From assembly GCF_004683865.2 (NCBI RefSeq), contig NZ_CP040765.1, forward strand, positions 1 to 64,000: DNA of 64,000 nucleotides. Reading direction: 5' to 3'. The notes under the pieces are model-generated. The model ran no database searches. It saw only the letters and a program-made list of their open reading frames with translations, and was not told the origin of the DNA. The translations under genes were made by a program, and so were the position numbers. This document shows positions 46,128-57,125 of this stretch, piece by piece; the stretch's first letter is position 1, and each line of letters begins with the position of its first letter. The stretch comes from Paracoccus liaowanqingii. Lineage in GTDB: Bacteria; Pseudomonadota; Alphaproteobacteria; Rhodobacterales; Rhodobacteraceae.

Positions 46128-47732
46128 GTGAAAGCTTTCGGCTTGCCCCTTATCGCGGGCGTCATGGCGGCGGGCCTTGCCCCGGCCTCGGCGCAAAACC
46201 TGTCCATCGGCCTGAAATCCGAAGCCACCTCGATGGATCCGCAATTTCACCAGCTGTCGACCAACATCCAGGTGTCCAAGAACATCTTCGAGGCGCTGAC
46301 CACGCAGGACGCATTGCAGATGGTCACCCCGGGCCTGGCCGAAAGCTGGGAGGCGGTTGACGACACGACGTGGCGGTTCAAGCTGCGTCAGGGCGTCAAA
46401 TTCCACGACGGAAGCGATTTCACCGCCCGCGATGTGATCTATTCGTTCTGCCGGGTGCCGCTGGTGGAGAACTCGCCCTCGGCCTACACCATCTTCACCG
46501 GCGGCATCGCCGACATGGCGGCCGAGGATGATCACACCCTGACGATCACCACCACCGCCACCAACCCCCTGCTGCCCGTCGACCTGTGGAGCCTGGCGAT
46601 CCTGTCGGCCAATGCGCTCGGCGCTGACGACCAGGTGACCTACGGCCCCGACGGGACCTGCGAGGGCATGGGCGACGTGCCGCAGGCCCCTGCCTTCAAC
46701 GACCCGGCGGTCGCGGTGGGTACCGGCCCCTACATCCTCGACCGCTACAATCGCGGGTCCGAGGTGGTCGTGACCCGCTTTGACGGATATTGGGGCGGCA
46801 CTCCGCAATGGGAGCAGGTCACGATGCGGCCGATCACCAGCGACGGCCCCCGCGTCGCGGCGCTGCTGGCAGGCGATGTGGACATGATCGAATCCCCGCC
46901 CATCCAGGACATCCCGCGGATCGAGCAGGACGGCTTCACCATCGTCGACGCGCTGTCCAACCGGGTGATCTATCTGCACATGCTGCAGCAAGAGGACGCG
47001 CCGGGCATCGGCGGCACCGATGGGGAAAATCCTCTGATGGACGCGCGGGTGCGGCAGGCGATTTCGATGTCGATCAACCGCGAGGCCATCACCGAACGGA
47101 TCATGGGTGGCTATGCCCAGGCTGCGGGCGAGTTGCTGCCGCCGCCGATGTTCGGCACGTCCGAACGCCCGGTCGAGGCCTATGATCCCGAACGCGCCCG
47201 CGAGTTGCTGGCCGAGGCGGGCTATCCCGACGGCTTCTCGATCACGCTTGGCACGCCCAACGACCGCTACATCAATGACGAGCAGGTGGCACAGGCCGTG
47301 GCGCAGATGCTGGCCCAGATCGGCATCAGCGTCAGCGTGGATGCCAGCACCGCAAGCCAGTTCTTCTCGCGCCGCAACGCGCTGGAATTCCCGGTCTATC
47401 TGGCGGGCTGGGGCGCGTCGTCGGGTGACATGTCGTCGCCGCTGAAGTCGCTGGTGGCGACCTATGACGAAACCCTGGGCATGGGGCCGACCAATGCCGG
47501 CCGCTATTCCAACCCCGAGATGGACGAGCTGCTGATGACCGCCATGGCCACCATCGACGATGAGGCCCGCGACCAGATGCTGCAGGATGCCCAGACCATG
47601 GTGCTGGACGATTACGGCATCATCCCGCTGCATTACGAGCAGACCGTGTGGGCGATGAAGCCTGATCTGACCTATGAGCCGCGCGTGGATCAGTACACGC
47701 TGGCTGCCGAGGTCAAATCCGCGGCCGAATGA
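46128..47732 (+). CDS. peptide-type ABC transporter substrate-binding protein (SBP_bac_5)
   Basis: 534 residues from GTG 46128, which has AGAGAGGA upstream and a clear signal peptide (MKAFGLPLIAGVMAAGLAPASAQ). It has the DppA/OppA-type fold marks: TSMDPQFHQLSTN, GLAESWEAVDDTTWRFKLRQ, GVKFHDGSDFTARDVIYS and the C-terminal YGIIPLHYEQTVWAMKPDL. A periplasmic receptor for peptides or peptide-like ligands. First gene of a five- or six-gene operon. The ligand is unknown; acylated amino acids or aminobenzoyl-glutamate-like amides fit the linked hydrolases. Confidence 0.93.
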   Translation: MKAFGLPLIAGVMAAGLAPASAQNLSIGLKSEATSMDPQFHQLSTNIQVSKNIFEALTTQDALQMVTPGLAESWEAVDDTTWRFKLRQGVKFHDGSDFTARDVIYSFCRVPLVENSPSAYTIFTGGIADMAAEDDHTLTITTTATNPLLPVDLWSLAILSANALGADDQVTYGPDGTCEGMGDVPQAPAFNDPAVAVGTGPYILDRYNRGSEVVVTRFDGYWGGTPQWEQVTMRPITSDGPRVAALLAGDVDMIESPPIQDIPRIEQDGFTIVDALSNRVIYLHMLQQEDAPGIGGTDGENPLMDARVRQAISMSINREAITERIMGGYAQAAGELLPPPMFGTSERPVEAYDPERARELLAEAGYPDGFSITLGTPNDRYINDEQVAQAVAQMLAQIGISVSVDASTASQFFSRRNALEFPVYLAGWGASSGDMSSPLKSLVATYDETLGMGPTNAGRYSNPEMDELLMTAMATIDDEARDQMLQDAQTMVLDDYGIIPLHYEQTVWAMKPDLTYEPRVDQYTLAAEVKSAAE

Positions 47733-47795
47733 TGCGCCCCTCCGGCACCCCCGATGCGGGGTGCCGGATCACAGCCCGATCACAGGGACCCCATC

Positions 47796-48773
47796 ATGAT
47801 CGTCTATCTTGTCCGCCGCGTGGGCCAAAGCCTGCTGGCCGTCATGGCCATGGCCGTGCTGGTCTTCATCGGCGTCTTCTTCATCGGCAACCCCGTCGAT
47901 GTGCTGGTCAGCCCCGAGGCGTCGCAGGCCCAGATCGCCGCGACCGTCGAGCGGCTTGGCCTGGACCGGCCGCTCTACGAACAGTTCGGCATCTTCGTCT
48001 GGAATGCGCTGCAGGGCGATCTTGGGACCTCCTTCGTCTATGGCCGTCCCGCGCTGGAGATCATCCTGGACCGCCTGCCCGCCACGATGGAACTGGCGCT
48101 GGTCGCGCTGGCCCTGTCGGTGGGCATCGGCATCCCGCTTGGGGTCTGGGCCGGGCTGCGTCCCGACAGCATCGCCGGGCGCACGATCATGGGCGGCTCG
48201 ATCCTGGGGTTCTCGCTGCCGAACTTCTGGCAGGGCATGCTGCTGATCCTGGTCTTCGCGGTCCTGCTGGGCTGGCTGCCGGCCGGCGGGCGTGGTGAGA
48301 CGACAGAGTTTCTGGGCATGCAGGTCAGTTTCCTGACCTGGGACGGGCTGTCGCATCTGATCCTGCCCGCCATCAATCTGGCTCTGTTTAAGATGTCGCT
48401 GATCATCCGACTGGCTCGCGCCAATACACGCGAGGTCTGCATGCAGGACTATGTCAAGTTCGCCCGCGCCAAGGGTCTGTCGCCCCGCCGCGTGGTGCTG
48501 GTCCACGTGCTGAAGAACATCATGATCCCGGTGGTGACCATCATCGGGTTGGAGCTGGGTTCCATGGTGGCATTCGCCATCGTGACGGAAACGGTCTTTG
48601 CCTGGCCGGGCATGGGCAAGCTGCTGATCGACAGCATCAACCTGCTGGATCGCCCGGTGATCGTGGCCTATCTGATGCTGACGGTGCTGATCATCGTAGG
48701 CATCAACCTGCTGGTGGACGTGATCTACTCGCTGCTGGATCCCCGCATCCGCCTGTCGGAGATGAAGGGATGA
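47796..48773 (+). CDS. peptide-type ABC transporter permease (DppB-like)
   Basis: 325 residues from ATG 47796; an earlier in-frame start at 47754 lacks the DppB start pattern. Six membrane segments, beginning IVYLVRRVGQSLLAVMAMAV. The EAA-type loop is YVKFARAKGLSPRRVVLVHV. Overlaps the next permease gene by 4 bp (ATGA). Confidence 0.93.
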   Translation: MIVYLVRRVGQSLLAVMAMAVLVFIGVFFIGNPVDVLVSPEASQAQIAATVERLGLDRPLYEQFGIFVWNALQGDLGTSFVYGRPALEIILDRLPATMELALVALALSVGIGIPLGVWAGLRPDSIAGRTIMGGSILGFSLPNFWQGMLLILVFAVLLGWLPAGGRGETTEFLGMQVSFLTWDGLSHLILPAINLALFKMSLIIRLARANTREVCMQDYVKFARAKGLSPRRVVLVHVLKNIMIPVVTIIGLELGSMVAFAIVTETVFAWPGMGKLLIDSINLLDRPVIVAYLMLTVLIIVGINLLVDVIYSLLDPRIRLSEMKG

Positions 48774-49678
48774 CCGAGATCGCAACCCCCGCCCCGGTCC
48801 GCATCGACAGCCCCGCCAAGCGCATCGCAAAGCAGTTCGTGGAGGATCGCATCGCCGTCATCGGCCTGATCCTGTTCGTGCTGATCGCGCTGATCGCCAT
48901 CGCCGCGCCCTGGATCGCGCCGCAAAACCCCTATGACCTGATGCAGCTCAGCATCATGGATGGCGGCCTGCCGCCCGGAGAGACCAGCTTTGCCACTGGC
49001 CAGACCTTCTGGCTGGGCACCGACCAGCAGGGCCGCGATATGCTGTCGGGCATCATGTACGGGCTGCGCATCAGCCTGATGGTGGCGGTCGTCTCGCTGA
49101 CGCTGGCGATCACCATCGGCACCATCGTCGGCGTTGCCGCCGCCTATTTCGGCGGGCGCTTCGACAGCATCGTGATGCGCATCGTCGATCTGCAGCTGTC
49201 CTTTCCGGCCATCCTGATCGCGCTGATTTTGCTGGCCCTGCTGGGACGCGGAGTGGACAAGGTGATCCTGGCGCTGGTGATCGTGCAATGGGCCTATTAC
49301 GCGCGCACCGTGCGCAGTTCCGCCATGGTCGAGACGCGAAAGGATTACATCGACGCCGCCCGGTGCCTGGGCCTGTCCAACCGGCGGATCATGTTTCGCC
49401 ATCTGCTGCCCAATTGCGTGCCGCCGCTGATCGTCGTGGCCACCGTGCAGATCGCGCAGGCCATCGCGTTGGAGGCGACGTTGTCCTTCCTGGGCGTCGG
49501 CGTGCCTATCACGGAGCCGTCCCTGGGGCTGCTGATCGCCAACGGGTACGACTACCTGCTGTCGGGCCGCTACTGGGTCAGCGTCTTTCCCGGCATCGCC
49601 CTGGTTGTCACCATCATCGCCATCAATGTCGTGGGCGACCGCCTGCGCGATGTCCTGAACCCGAGGTTGCAGACATGA
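48770..49678 (+). CDS. peptide-type ABC transporter permease (DppC-like)
   Basis: 302 residues with about six membrane segments (IAVIGLILFVLIALIAIAAP first) and the EAA loop KDYIDAARCLGLSNRRIMFR. Forms the channel with the DppB-like partner. LGTDQQGRDMLSGIMYGLR is the typical DppC signature. Overlaps both neighbours by ATGA. Confidence 0.93.
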   Translation: MTEIATPAPVRIDSPAKRIAKQFVEDRIAVIGLILFVLIALIAIAAPWIAPQNPYDLMQLSIMDGGLPPGETSFATGQTFWLGTDQQGRDMLSGIMYGLRISLMVAVVSLTLAITIGTIVGVAAAYFGGRFDSIVMRIVDLQLSFPAILIALILLALLGRGVDKVILALVIVQWAYYARTVRSSAMVETRKDYIDAARCLGLSNRRIMFRHLLPNCVPPLIVVATVQIAQAIALEATLSFLGVGVPITEPSLGLLIANGYDYLLSGRYWVSVFPGIALVVTIIAINVVGDRLRDVLNPRLQT

Positions 49679-50651
49679 CCGCCCTACTGGACGTCCGCGA
49701 CCTGCAGACGCATTTCTTCACCCGTGACGGGGTGGCCAAGGCCGTGGACGGGGTCAGCTTCGCGCTGGAAAAGGGCCAGATCCTGGGTCTGGTCGGCGAA
49801 TCCGGATCGGGCAAGTCGGTCACCGGCTTTTCCATCTTGGGGCTGGTCGATCCGCCGGGCCGCGTCGCCGGCGGGCAGGTGATCTTTGACGGCACCGACC
49901 TGATCGCCGGCGGCGAGCCGGTCATGCGGTCCTTGCGCGGCAAGCGGATCGCCATGATCTTTCAGGACCCGATGATGACCCTAAACCCGGTCCTGCGCAT
50001 CGATACGCAGATGGTCGAGACGGTGCGCGCGCACGAAAACGTCTCGAAAGCCGAGGCCTTGCACCGCTGTCGCGAAGCGCTGGTGCAGGTCGGCATCTCC
50101 TCGCCGGACGAGCGGTTGAAAAGCTATCCGCACCAGTTCTCGGGAGGCATGCGCCAGCGTGTGGCCATCGCCATCGCGCTGTTGCACAAGCCCGACCTGA
50201 TCATCGCGGACGAACCCACCACCGCGCTGGACGTGACCATCCAGGCCCAGATCCTGTCCGAGGTGCAAAAGCTGTGCGCCCAATCGGGCACCGCGCTGAT
50301 CTGGATCACCCATGATCTGGCCGTGGTGTCGGGCCTCGCCGACCGGCTGGCGGTCCTGTACGCGGGCCGCATCATCGAGGACGGCCCCACGGCTGCGATC
50401 ATCGCCAATCCCCGCCATCCCTATACGCGTGGGCTGATCGACAGCGTGCCGCAGGGCAAGCGCCACGGGGCGATGCTGACCCAGATCAGGGGCATGACGC
50501 CGTCGCTTCTGAACCTGCCGCAGGGCTGCAAGTTCGCACCCCGCTGCCCGCGCGCCGATGCGGCCTGTCAGGTCGAACCCGCACTGACACCCGCCGGTCC
50601 CGACCGTCAGGTTCGCTGCCACCACCCCCATGCCGACCACGAGGCCACGCC

Positions 50652-50655
<4 letters not shown>
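49675..50655 (+). CDS. peptide-type ABC transporter ATP-binding protein (DppD-like)
   Basis: 326 residues. Walker [12 protein letters not shown] near residue 42, signature [16 protein letters not shown], Walker [14 protein letters not shown]. The C-terminal oligopeptide-transport extension has the Cys cluster [15 protein letters not shown] that is typical of the family. ATG 49675 overlaps the previous stop. A longer frame upstream overlaps the permease gene and is not real. Confidence 0.94.
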
Positions 50656-51653
<998 letters not shown>

Positions 51654-51673
51654 ACGACCAAAGGAAGACCCCC

Positions 51674-53095
51674 ATGCGAAACGACAATCCGATCTGGCCG
51701 CTGGTCGATGCCCGCGCCGCCGAGTTCACCGACCTTGCCGATCGCGTGTTCGACACACCCGAACTGGCCTATGGCGAGGTGAAATCCTGCGCCGCCCATA
51801 CCCGGATGCTGCGCGACCAAGGATTTCGCGTGACCGAAAACCTGGCCGGCATCCCGACCGCCGTGATGGGCGAGGCAGGGCAGGGTGGCCCGGTCATCGC
51901 CATCCTGGGCGAATACGACGCCCTGCCGGGCCTCAGCCAAAAACCCGGCCTGGCCGAGCCCCGCCAGATCGCCGACCATGGCTTCGGCCATGGCTGCGGG
52001 CACAACCTGCTGGGTTCGGCGGCCCTGTCGGCGGCCACCGCTGTCAAGGACTGGCTGGAGGCGCAAGGCATCGCCGGTCGCGTGCGCTATTACGGCTGCC
52101 CTGCCGAGGAGGGCGGCGCGGCCAAGACCTACATGGTCCGCGACGGGCTGTTCGACGATGTGGATATCGCGATCACCTGGCACCCGGCCAGCTTCAACGC
52201 GGTCGATGACATGCGATCCCTGGCCAACACCCGGATCGACTTCACCTTCCATGGCAAGGCCGCCCATGCGGCGGGCGCGCCGGAACTGGGGCGCTCGGCG
52301 CTGGATGCGGTCGAGCTGATGAACATCGGCATCAACTACATGCGCGAGCACATGCCCGACGCGGCCCGGGTGCATTACGCCTATCTGGACGCGGGCGGCA
52401 TCGCGCCCAACGTGGTGCAGGCCAAGGCGACCGTGCGCCAGCTGATCCGTAGCCCCGATCTGGCGGGCCTGTCCTCGCTGGTCGACCGGGTGCGCAGGAT
52501 CGCCGATGGGGCCGCGCTGATGTCCGGGACGACCGTGACCTCGCGCGTGTTCTCTGCCGTGTCGAACCTGACCGAGAACCTGCCCCTGTCGCGCGCCATG
52601 CAGGCCCAGTTCGAGGCGTTGGGCCCGGTCCCCTTCGACGCCCAGGACGCGGCCTTCGCCACTGCCATCCGCGAAAGCCTGACGCGAGAGGACATCGCCG
52701 ACACCTTCAAGCGCCTGGCGATGAAGCCCGATTACGACCTGCCCCTGTGCGATTTCATCGCGCCGCTGGACCGTCCGTTCATGGGCGGCATGGGATCGAC
52801 CGATGTCGGAGATGTCAGCTGGGCGGTGCCGACCGTCCAGGCCCGTGTGGCCACCTGCGCCGTGGGCACAGCGCTTCACAGCTGGCAGCAGACCGCACAG
52901 GGCAAAGCCCCTGCGGCGCATAAAGGAATGCTGCACGCGGCCAAGGTCATGGCCGCGACGGCCCACGCGGCGCTGACCGATCCGGGCCTGATCAAGGCCG
53001 CCTTGGCCGCCCACGCCGATCATTTGGCCGATCAGCCCTACAGCTGCCCCATTCCAGCGGATACCCAGCCCCCGGTGGGAGGGCCGAACACCTGA
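51674..53095 (+). CDS. M20-family amidohydrolase, AbgB-like
   Basis: 473 residues with the AbgB-type pattern: ILGEYDALPGLSQKPG, the metal-binding GHGCGHNLLGSAAL, CPAEEGGAAKTYMVRDG and FHGKAAHAAGAPELGRSALD (dimerisation lid). In E. coli AbgB is one subunit of p-aminobenzoyl-glutamate hydrolase, but family members also cleave other aminoacyl amides (for example indole-acetyl-amino acids). The gene follows the transporter 20 bp downstream, ATG preceded by AAAGGAAG, so the imported ligand is the likely substrate. No signal peptide: cytoplasmic. Confidence 0.9.
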   Translation: MRNDNPIWPLVDARAAEFTDLADRVFDTPELAYGEVKSCAAHTRMLRDQGFRVTENLAGIPTAVMGEAGQGGPVIAILGEYDALPGLSQKPGLAEPRQIADHGFGHGCGHNLLGSAALSAATAVKDWLEAQGIAGRVRYYGCPAEEGGAAKTYMVRDGLFDDVDIAITWHPASFNAVDDMRSLANTRIDFTFHGKAAHAAGAPELGRSALDAVELMNIGINYMREHMPDAARVHYAYLDAGGIAPNVVQAKATVRQLIRSPDLAGLSSLVDRVRRIADGAALMSGTTVTSRVFSAVSNLTENLPLSRAMQAQFEALGPVPFDAQDAAFATAIRESLTREDIADTFKRLAMKPDYDLPLCDFIAPLDRPFMGGMGSTDVGDVSWAVPTVQARVATCAVGTALHSWQQTAQGKAPAAHKGMLHAAKVMAATAHAALTDPGLIKAALAAHADHLADQPYSCPIPADTQPPVGGPNT

Positions 53096-53491
53096 GAAAA
53101 TAGTACTGCTTTAAACCAGACTGGCACCCATCGCCGCGCCTTGGGCCGCATAAAAATCCGACCCGTCCGTTATTGCAGTTGTTAATCGACATCGGGCGGG
53201 GTCGTCGCCTGCCGGATCAGATCGGGCTTTTGGCCCTCGTGTCCACCAGACTTGCGCGGATGCGTCGGGCGTTGCGCACAGGTGCATGTGCGTCGTCTGC
53301 TCGGTTGAAGGGCTGTTCCGGCTGAGGAATGTCATGTGACCGGCCAATGCAACACGGACCGCACGAATACCCATTATTGGGCCTGGATTCGACGATGTCT
53401 TTTTCCTGGCAGTTTAAAGGATGTCAGTCGCTGGCCCAATTTCCGAATGGACGCACAAGGCGAATGGCATCTCGATGTCGGGCGAGGGCGA
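53096..53491. other. convergent intergenic region between the amidohydrolase and fhuC-like genes
   Basis: About 400 bases where two convergent transcripts end. No gene is recognised; a minus-strand frame at 53111-53374 lacks coding signs. I see no strong terminator hairpin. Confidence 0.4.
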
Positions 53492-54259
53492 TCATGCCGC
53501 AACCGCGACTGGATGCCCGTCGGGGCGGGTCAGGATATCCATGCGCAGGCCATAGATATCCTGCAACGTCTCAGGGCGCATCAGTTCCGCGGGGCTGCCC
53601 TGCATCGCCACGCGTCCGCTCTTCAGCGCGACGATGTGGTCGCAGAAACGGGCCGCCATGTTGACCTCGTGCAACACGATGACGGCGCTGCGACTCGCAT
53701 TGATGCACATGCGTCGGACCAGGGACAGAACTTCGACTTGATGAGCGATGTCCAGCGCGCTGATCGGCTCGTCCAGCAGCAAGGTTCCAGCCGCCTGCGC
53801 GACCATCATCGCCAGCCAGACGCGCTGCCGCTCGCCGCCGGACAGGCTGTCGACCAGCCGCTCGGCAAAGGCCTCCACCCCGCATTCGGCCATGGCGCGG
53901 GCGATGGCCGTGCGGTCGGCGTCCGTGACGCGACCAAGCGCGCCGTGCCAGGGATAGCGACCAAGCGCCACCAGCTCGCGCACCAGCATCCCTTCGGCCG
54001 GGGGCAGGGTCTGGGGTAGAAAGGCCAGCCTGCGGGCATGGTCGCGCGGGCGCCAGTCGGACAAGGAGCGGCCCTCGAAGCTGACCTGCCCCGAGGCCGC
54101 ACCCTGCCGGGCCAGCACCTTCAGCAGCGTCGACTTGCCCGAGCCGTTATGCCCGATCAGCGCGATCATCCGGCCCGCCGGCAGATCCAGCGAGATGTCG
54201 TCCAGCAGGCGGCGGCCCGGCACGTCCACGGTCAAGTTGCGCAGCGTGAACAGGGTCAT
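53492..54259 (-). CDS. fhuC: ferric-siderophore ABC transporter ATP-binding protein (FhuC-like)
   Basis: 255 residues from ATG 54259; the upstream extension to 54292 lies inside the permease gene. Walker A GHNGSGKSTLLK near residue 36, signature SLSGGERQRVWLAMMVAQ, Walker B TLLLDEPISALDI and a switch histidine in VLHEVNMAARF. It powers iron-siderophore import at the inner membrane. Coupled to the permease gene by ATGA. Confidence 0.9.
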   Translation of the reverse strand: MTLFTLRNLTVDVPGRRLLDDISLDLPAGRMIALIGHNGSGKSTLLKVLARQGAASGQVSFEGRSLSDWRPRDHARRLAFLPQTLPPAEGMLVRELVALGRYPWHGALGRVTDADRTAIARAMAECGVEAFAERLVDSLSGGERQRVWLAMMVAQAAGTLLLDEPISALDIAHQVEVLSLVRRMCINASRSAVIVLHEVNMAARFCDHIVALKSGRVAMQGSPAELMRPETLQDIYGLRMDILTRPDGHPVAVAA

Positions 54260-56217
54260 CGGGGGGTCCTTGTCATCAGCCAGATCAGCCAAGGCGCCCC
54301 GATCAGCGTGGCGAAGAGGCCCAGGGGCAGCTCATAGGGGAAACCCGCCATGCGGGCGCCGAAGTCGGCGGCCAGCATCAGGCCCGCGCCGATCAGCGCG
54401 CTGCCGGTCAGATGGTCGCCGGGACGCGCCAGGCCGATCCGGCGGGCCAGATGCGGGGCCATCAGCCCCACGAAGCTCAGCGGCCCGGTCACCAGCGTGG
54501 CGGCGCCGGTGGCCAAGCCCGCCAGTCCGACCAGTGCCAGGCGCACCAGCGGCAGGTTCAGCCCGGCCCCCGCCGCGACTCCCGCGCCAAGTGGCAGCAG
54601 CGCCAGCCATCGCCGCGCCGCCAGCGCGGCCAGCCAGACGGCCCCCGCCAGTGCCGCCAGCGCCAGCGCGCCGGTCATTGTCACAGTGCCGGTTGATCCG
54701 CTGAGCCATGTCAGGATCGCCCAGGATTGCGCGTCCCCCACCGCCATCATCGCCGACAGCACCGCCGAGGCCAGCGCCGAGACCGCGATGCCCGCCAGCA
54801 GCACCCGCTCGGGCGGCATGTCGCGGCGGGTGGTGAAGGCGATGACGATGGCCAAGGCCAGTGCGCCGCCCGCCAAGCTGCCAAGCGTCAGGGCCACCGC
54901 GGCGGGGGCGGCCACCCCGAATGTCACGGCAGCAAAGCCCAAGGCCGCGCCACCCGAGACGCCCAGCACCTCAGGCGAGGCCAGCGGGTTGGCGGTCAGG
55001 CGCTGCAGGATCGCGCCCGCCAGGGCCAGTGCCGCCCCCGAGGCCGCTGCCGCGATCAGGCGCGGCAGGCGCATCGGCAGAAAGGCCGCCAGGCTGTCCG
55101 CGTCCAGCACCGCCCATCCGCCCGGCACCCGACCGATCCCCAGCAGGACCAGCGTCAAGGCCAGCAGCACCCCGGCCAACGCCGCCAGCAGGCGCCGGGG
55201 GCGGGGCAGGCGGGGGGCGGGCCCCTCTCCGCGCTCATGGCCCGGCGGAGTCGATCCGCGCAGGCGCGGCAGCAGCCAGATCAGCAGCGGCCCGCCGACC
55301 AGCCCGGTAAGGGCGCCGGTGGGGAAGGTCTCGCCCCCCAGACCGGCCACGGCCAGCACCAGCCCGTCGCAGAGCGACAGGATCAGTGCCCCCAGGACCG
55401 GCGACCAGACCAGCAGCGCCGGGATGCTTCGCGCGCCAAGGCTGCGGGCCAGCGCGGGCGCAGCCAGACCGACGAAAGCGATCAGGCCCAGTTCGGCCGC
55501 CACGCTGGCCGCGATCCAGACCGCCAGCACCACGGCGGCCAGCCGCATGGCGGCGACGTTCAGCCCCAGCCCCGCCGCGCCCTCGGCCCCCAGGGACAGC
55601 ACCCGCAACGGGCGCGCCAGTGCCGCCGCCGCCAGCCCGGCCAAGGCCAGCACCAGCGCCAGATTGCGCACCCCGCTCCAGTCCTGCTGGACCAATGATC
55701 CGCCGTTCCAGATCACCAGCGATAGCAGATACTGCCCCTGCGCCAGCGTCACCGCCGTCGCCACCGCTGATGCAGTCAGCCCGACCAGCATCCCCGCGAT
55801 CACCATCGTCACGGGCGCGAAGGCCCGCGCCGCGCCGATGGCCAGCACGAGGCCCGCCGCCGCCAGTCCGCCGGCCATGGCGATGGGCCAGCGCCCGCCC
55901 TCCAGCAGGGCAGGAGCGATGATCGTGGCCAGCACCAACGCCAGCTGCGCGCCCGACGAGATGCCGAGCGTGGTGGGATCGGCCACCGGATTGCGCAGCA
56001 CCACCTGCAGGATCGCGCCCGACAGGCCAAGCGCGGCACCGGCCAGCCAGGCGATCACCCCGCGCGGCATCAGCCCGTATCCCATGCGGATCTGATCGAG
56101 GCTCATGACAGCTGGGTCCATCGGCCAGCCGGGCCATGGCAGGTTCCGCGCCGCCATCATCCACAAAGCTAGCGCGACAAGGGCCGCCAAGGGCAGCAGA
56201 GTGCGGGTGGGGCTCAT
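54256..56217 (-). CDS. fhuB: ferric-siderophore ABC permease, double-length (FhuB-like)
   Basis: 653 residues from ATG 56217: two FecCD-type permease halves in one chain, the FhuB arrangement. The first half starts PTRTLLPLAALVALALWMMA with AWLAGAALGLSGAILQVVLR. The second half repeats the pattern with IAAAASGAALALAGAILQRL near residue 380. About twenty membrane helices. It serves with the FhuC-like ATPase. The stop of the binding-protein gene overlaps its ATG. Confidence 0.92.
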   Translation of the reverse strand: MSPTRTLLPLAALVALALWMMAARNLPWPGWPMDPAVMSLDQIRMGYGLMPRGVIAWLAGAALGLSGAILQVVLRNPVADPTTLGISSGAQLALVLATIIAPALLEGGRWPIAMAGGLAAAGLVLAIGAARAFAPVTMVIAGMLVGLTASAVATAVTLAQGQYLLSLVIWNGGSLVQQDWSGVRNLALVLALAGLAAAALARPLRVLSLGAEGAAGLGLNVAAMRLAAVVLAVWIAASVAAELGLIAFVGLAAPALARSLGARSIPALLVWSPVLGALILSLCDGLVLAVAGLGGETFPTGALTGLVGGPLLIWLLPRLRGSTPPGHERGEGPAPRLPRPRRLLAALAGVLLALTLVLLGIGRVPGGWAVLDADSLAAFLPMRLPRLIAAAASGAALALAGAILQRLTANPLASPEVLGVSGGAALGFAAVTFGVAAPAAVALTLGSLAGGALALAIVIAFTTRRDMPPERVLLAGIAVSALASAVLSAMMAVGDAQSWAILTWLSGSTGTVTMTGALALAALAGAVWLAALAARRWLALLPLGAGVAAGAGLNLPLVRLALVGLAGLATGAATLVTGPLSFVGLMAPHLARRIGLARPGDHLTGSALIGAGLMLAADFGARMAGFPYELPLGLFATLIGAPWLIWLMTRTPR

Positions 56218-57125
56218 CCCTGGGCCCCGTCCAGAGCCTCGGCCAGCAGTCCCGCGAAGCGCAGGGCCGAAGGCACCGCGCCGAAGGCATTGACCGGCAG
56301 CAGGTGATGGACCCGACCCGCTGCCACCTGCGGCAGCGCCTGCCACAGGACGCTGCGCCCCAGCCCGCGCCGGGCCTCGGGCGGAATGGAGCCGATGATG
56401 ATCAGCCGCGCCTCGGGCATTTCGGCGAGGCGCTCGATCGGGACGGGGGCCATGAAGCTGAAGGCGGTTCGGCCCGACCAGGCATTCCTCAGCCCAAGCC
56501 GGTTCAGCGTGCTGCCGAACAGGCTGTCATGGCCGAAGGCACGCAGATGGCGGGCATCGCCGATGTCGATCAGCGCCAGCGGCCGGTCCGCACGAAGTGC
56601 CAAGCGCGCTGCAAGACAGTCCAGATCGGCCTCGGCTTGACGATGGGCCGCATCGCCCGCGCGGGGATCGCCGATGCGATCCGCCATCTCGGTCAGCGCT
56701 GCCATCGCTTTGGACAAGGGTGGCTCTCCGGGAATGTAGAAGGGCAGCGACAGGACCGGTGCGATCTGCGCCAGCCGCACCTCGTAGCGCGTGTAATAGG
56801 GGGAGCTGAGGATCAGCGTGGGTCGGACCAGCTGCAGCAGTTCGAAATTGGGGGCGCCGCGCAGGCCCAGATCGGTGACCTCGGGCGGGATGGCGGGCGT
56901 GACGGCATCGGCGCGAAAACGGATCAGCTCGGCTGCCGCGACAGGCATGTGCCCGATTGCCACGGCGGTTTCCAGCATCGCCCAGTCTATGGCCGCAAGT
57001 CTCGGGGCCGAGTGCGGGGACGCTGCAGGTGCCCCCCAAGCGGAAGGCGCCGCCAGCATCGCGCCGGCGGCGGTCAGAAAGCGGCGACGCGAGGGCCCGC
57101 AGGATGCGGCCCCGGCCCCTACCAC
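56214..57125 (-). CDS. fhuD: ferric-siderophore periplasmic binding protein (FhuD-like)
   Basis: 303 residues from GTG 57125, which overlaps the receptor stop; the longer frame upstream lies in the receptor gene. The N-terminus has a Tat-type signal (SRRRFLTAAGAMLAAPSAWG). The TroA/FhuD-like fold is marked by LAAIDWAMLETAVAIGHMPV, LGLRGAPNFELLQLVRPTLI and LIIIGSIPPEARRGL. It carries ferric hydroxamate-type siderophores to the permease. Siderophore specificity is not evident. Confidence 0.88.
   Translation of the reverse strand: MVGAGAASCGPSRRRFLTAAGAMLAAPSAWGAPAASPHSAPRLAAIDWAMLETAVAIGHMPVAAAELIRFRADAVTPAIPPEVTDLGLRGAPNFELLQLVRPTLILSSPYYTRYEVRLAQIAPVLSLPFYIPGEPPLSKAMAALTEMADRIGDPRAGDAAHRQAEADLDCLAARLALRADRPLALIDIGDARHLRAFGHDSLFGSTLNRLGLRNAWSGRTAFSFMAPVPIERLAEMPEARLIIIGSIPPEARRGLGRSVLWQALPQVAAGRVHHLLPVNAFGAVPSALRFAGLLAEALDGAQG

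Noticed and set aside
45984..47633. N-terminal extension of the lysR frame across the substrate-binding protein gene
   Set aside because: The extension is antisense to a gene with signal peptide and family motifs; the HTH begins right after ATG 45983.
54350..56095. Long Pro/Ala/Arg-rich plus-strand frame opposite fhuB
   Set aside because: Low-complexity shadow of a GC-rich membrane-protein gene.
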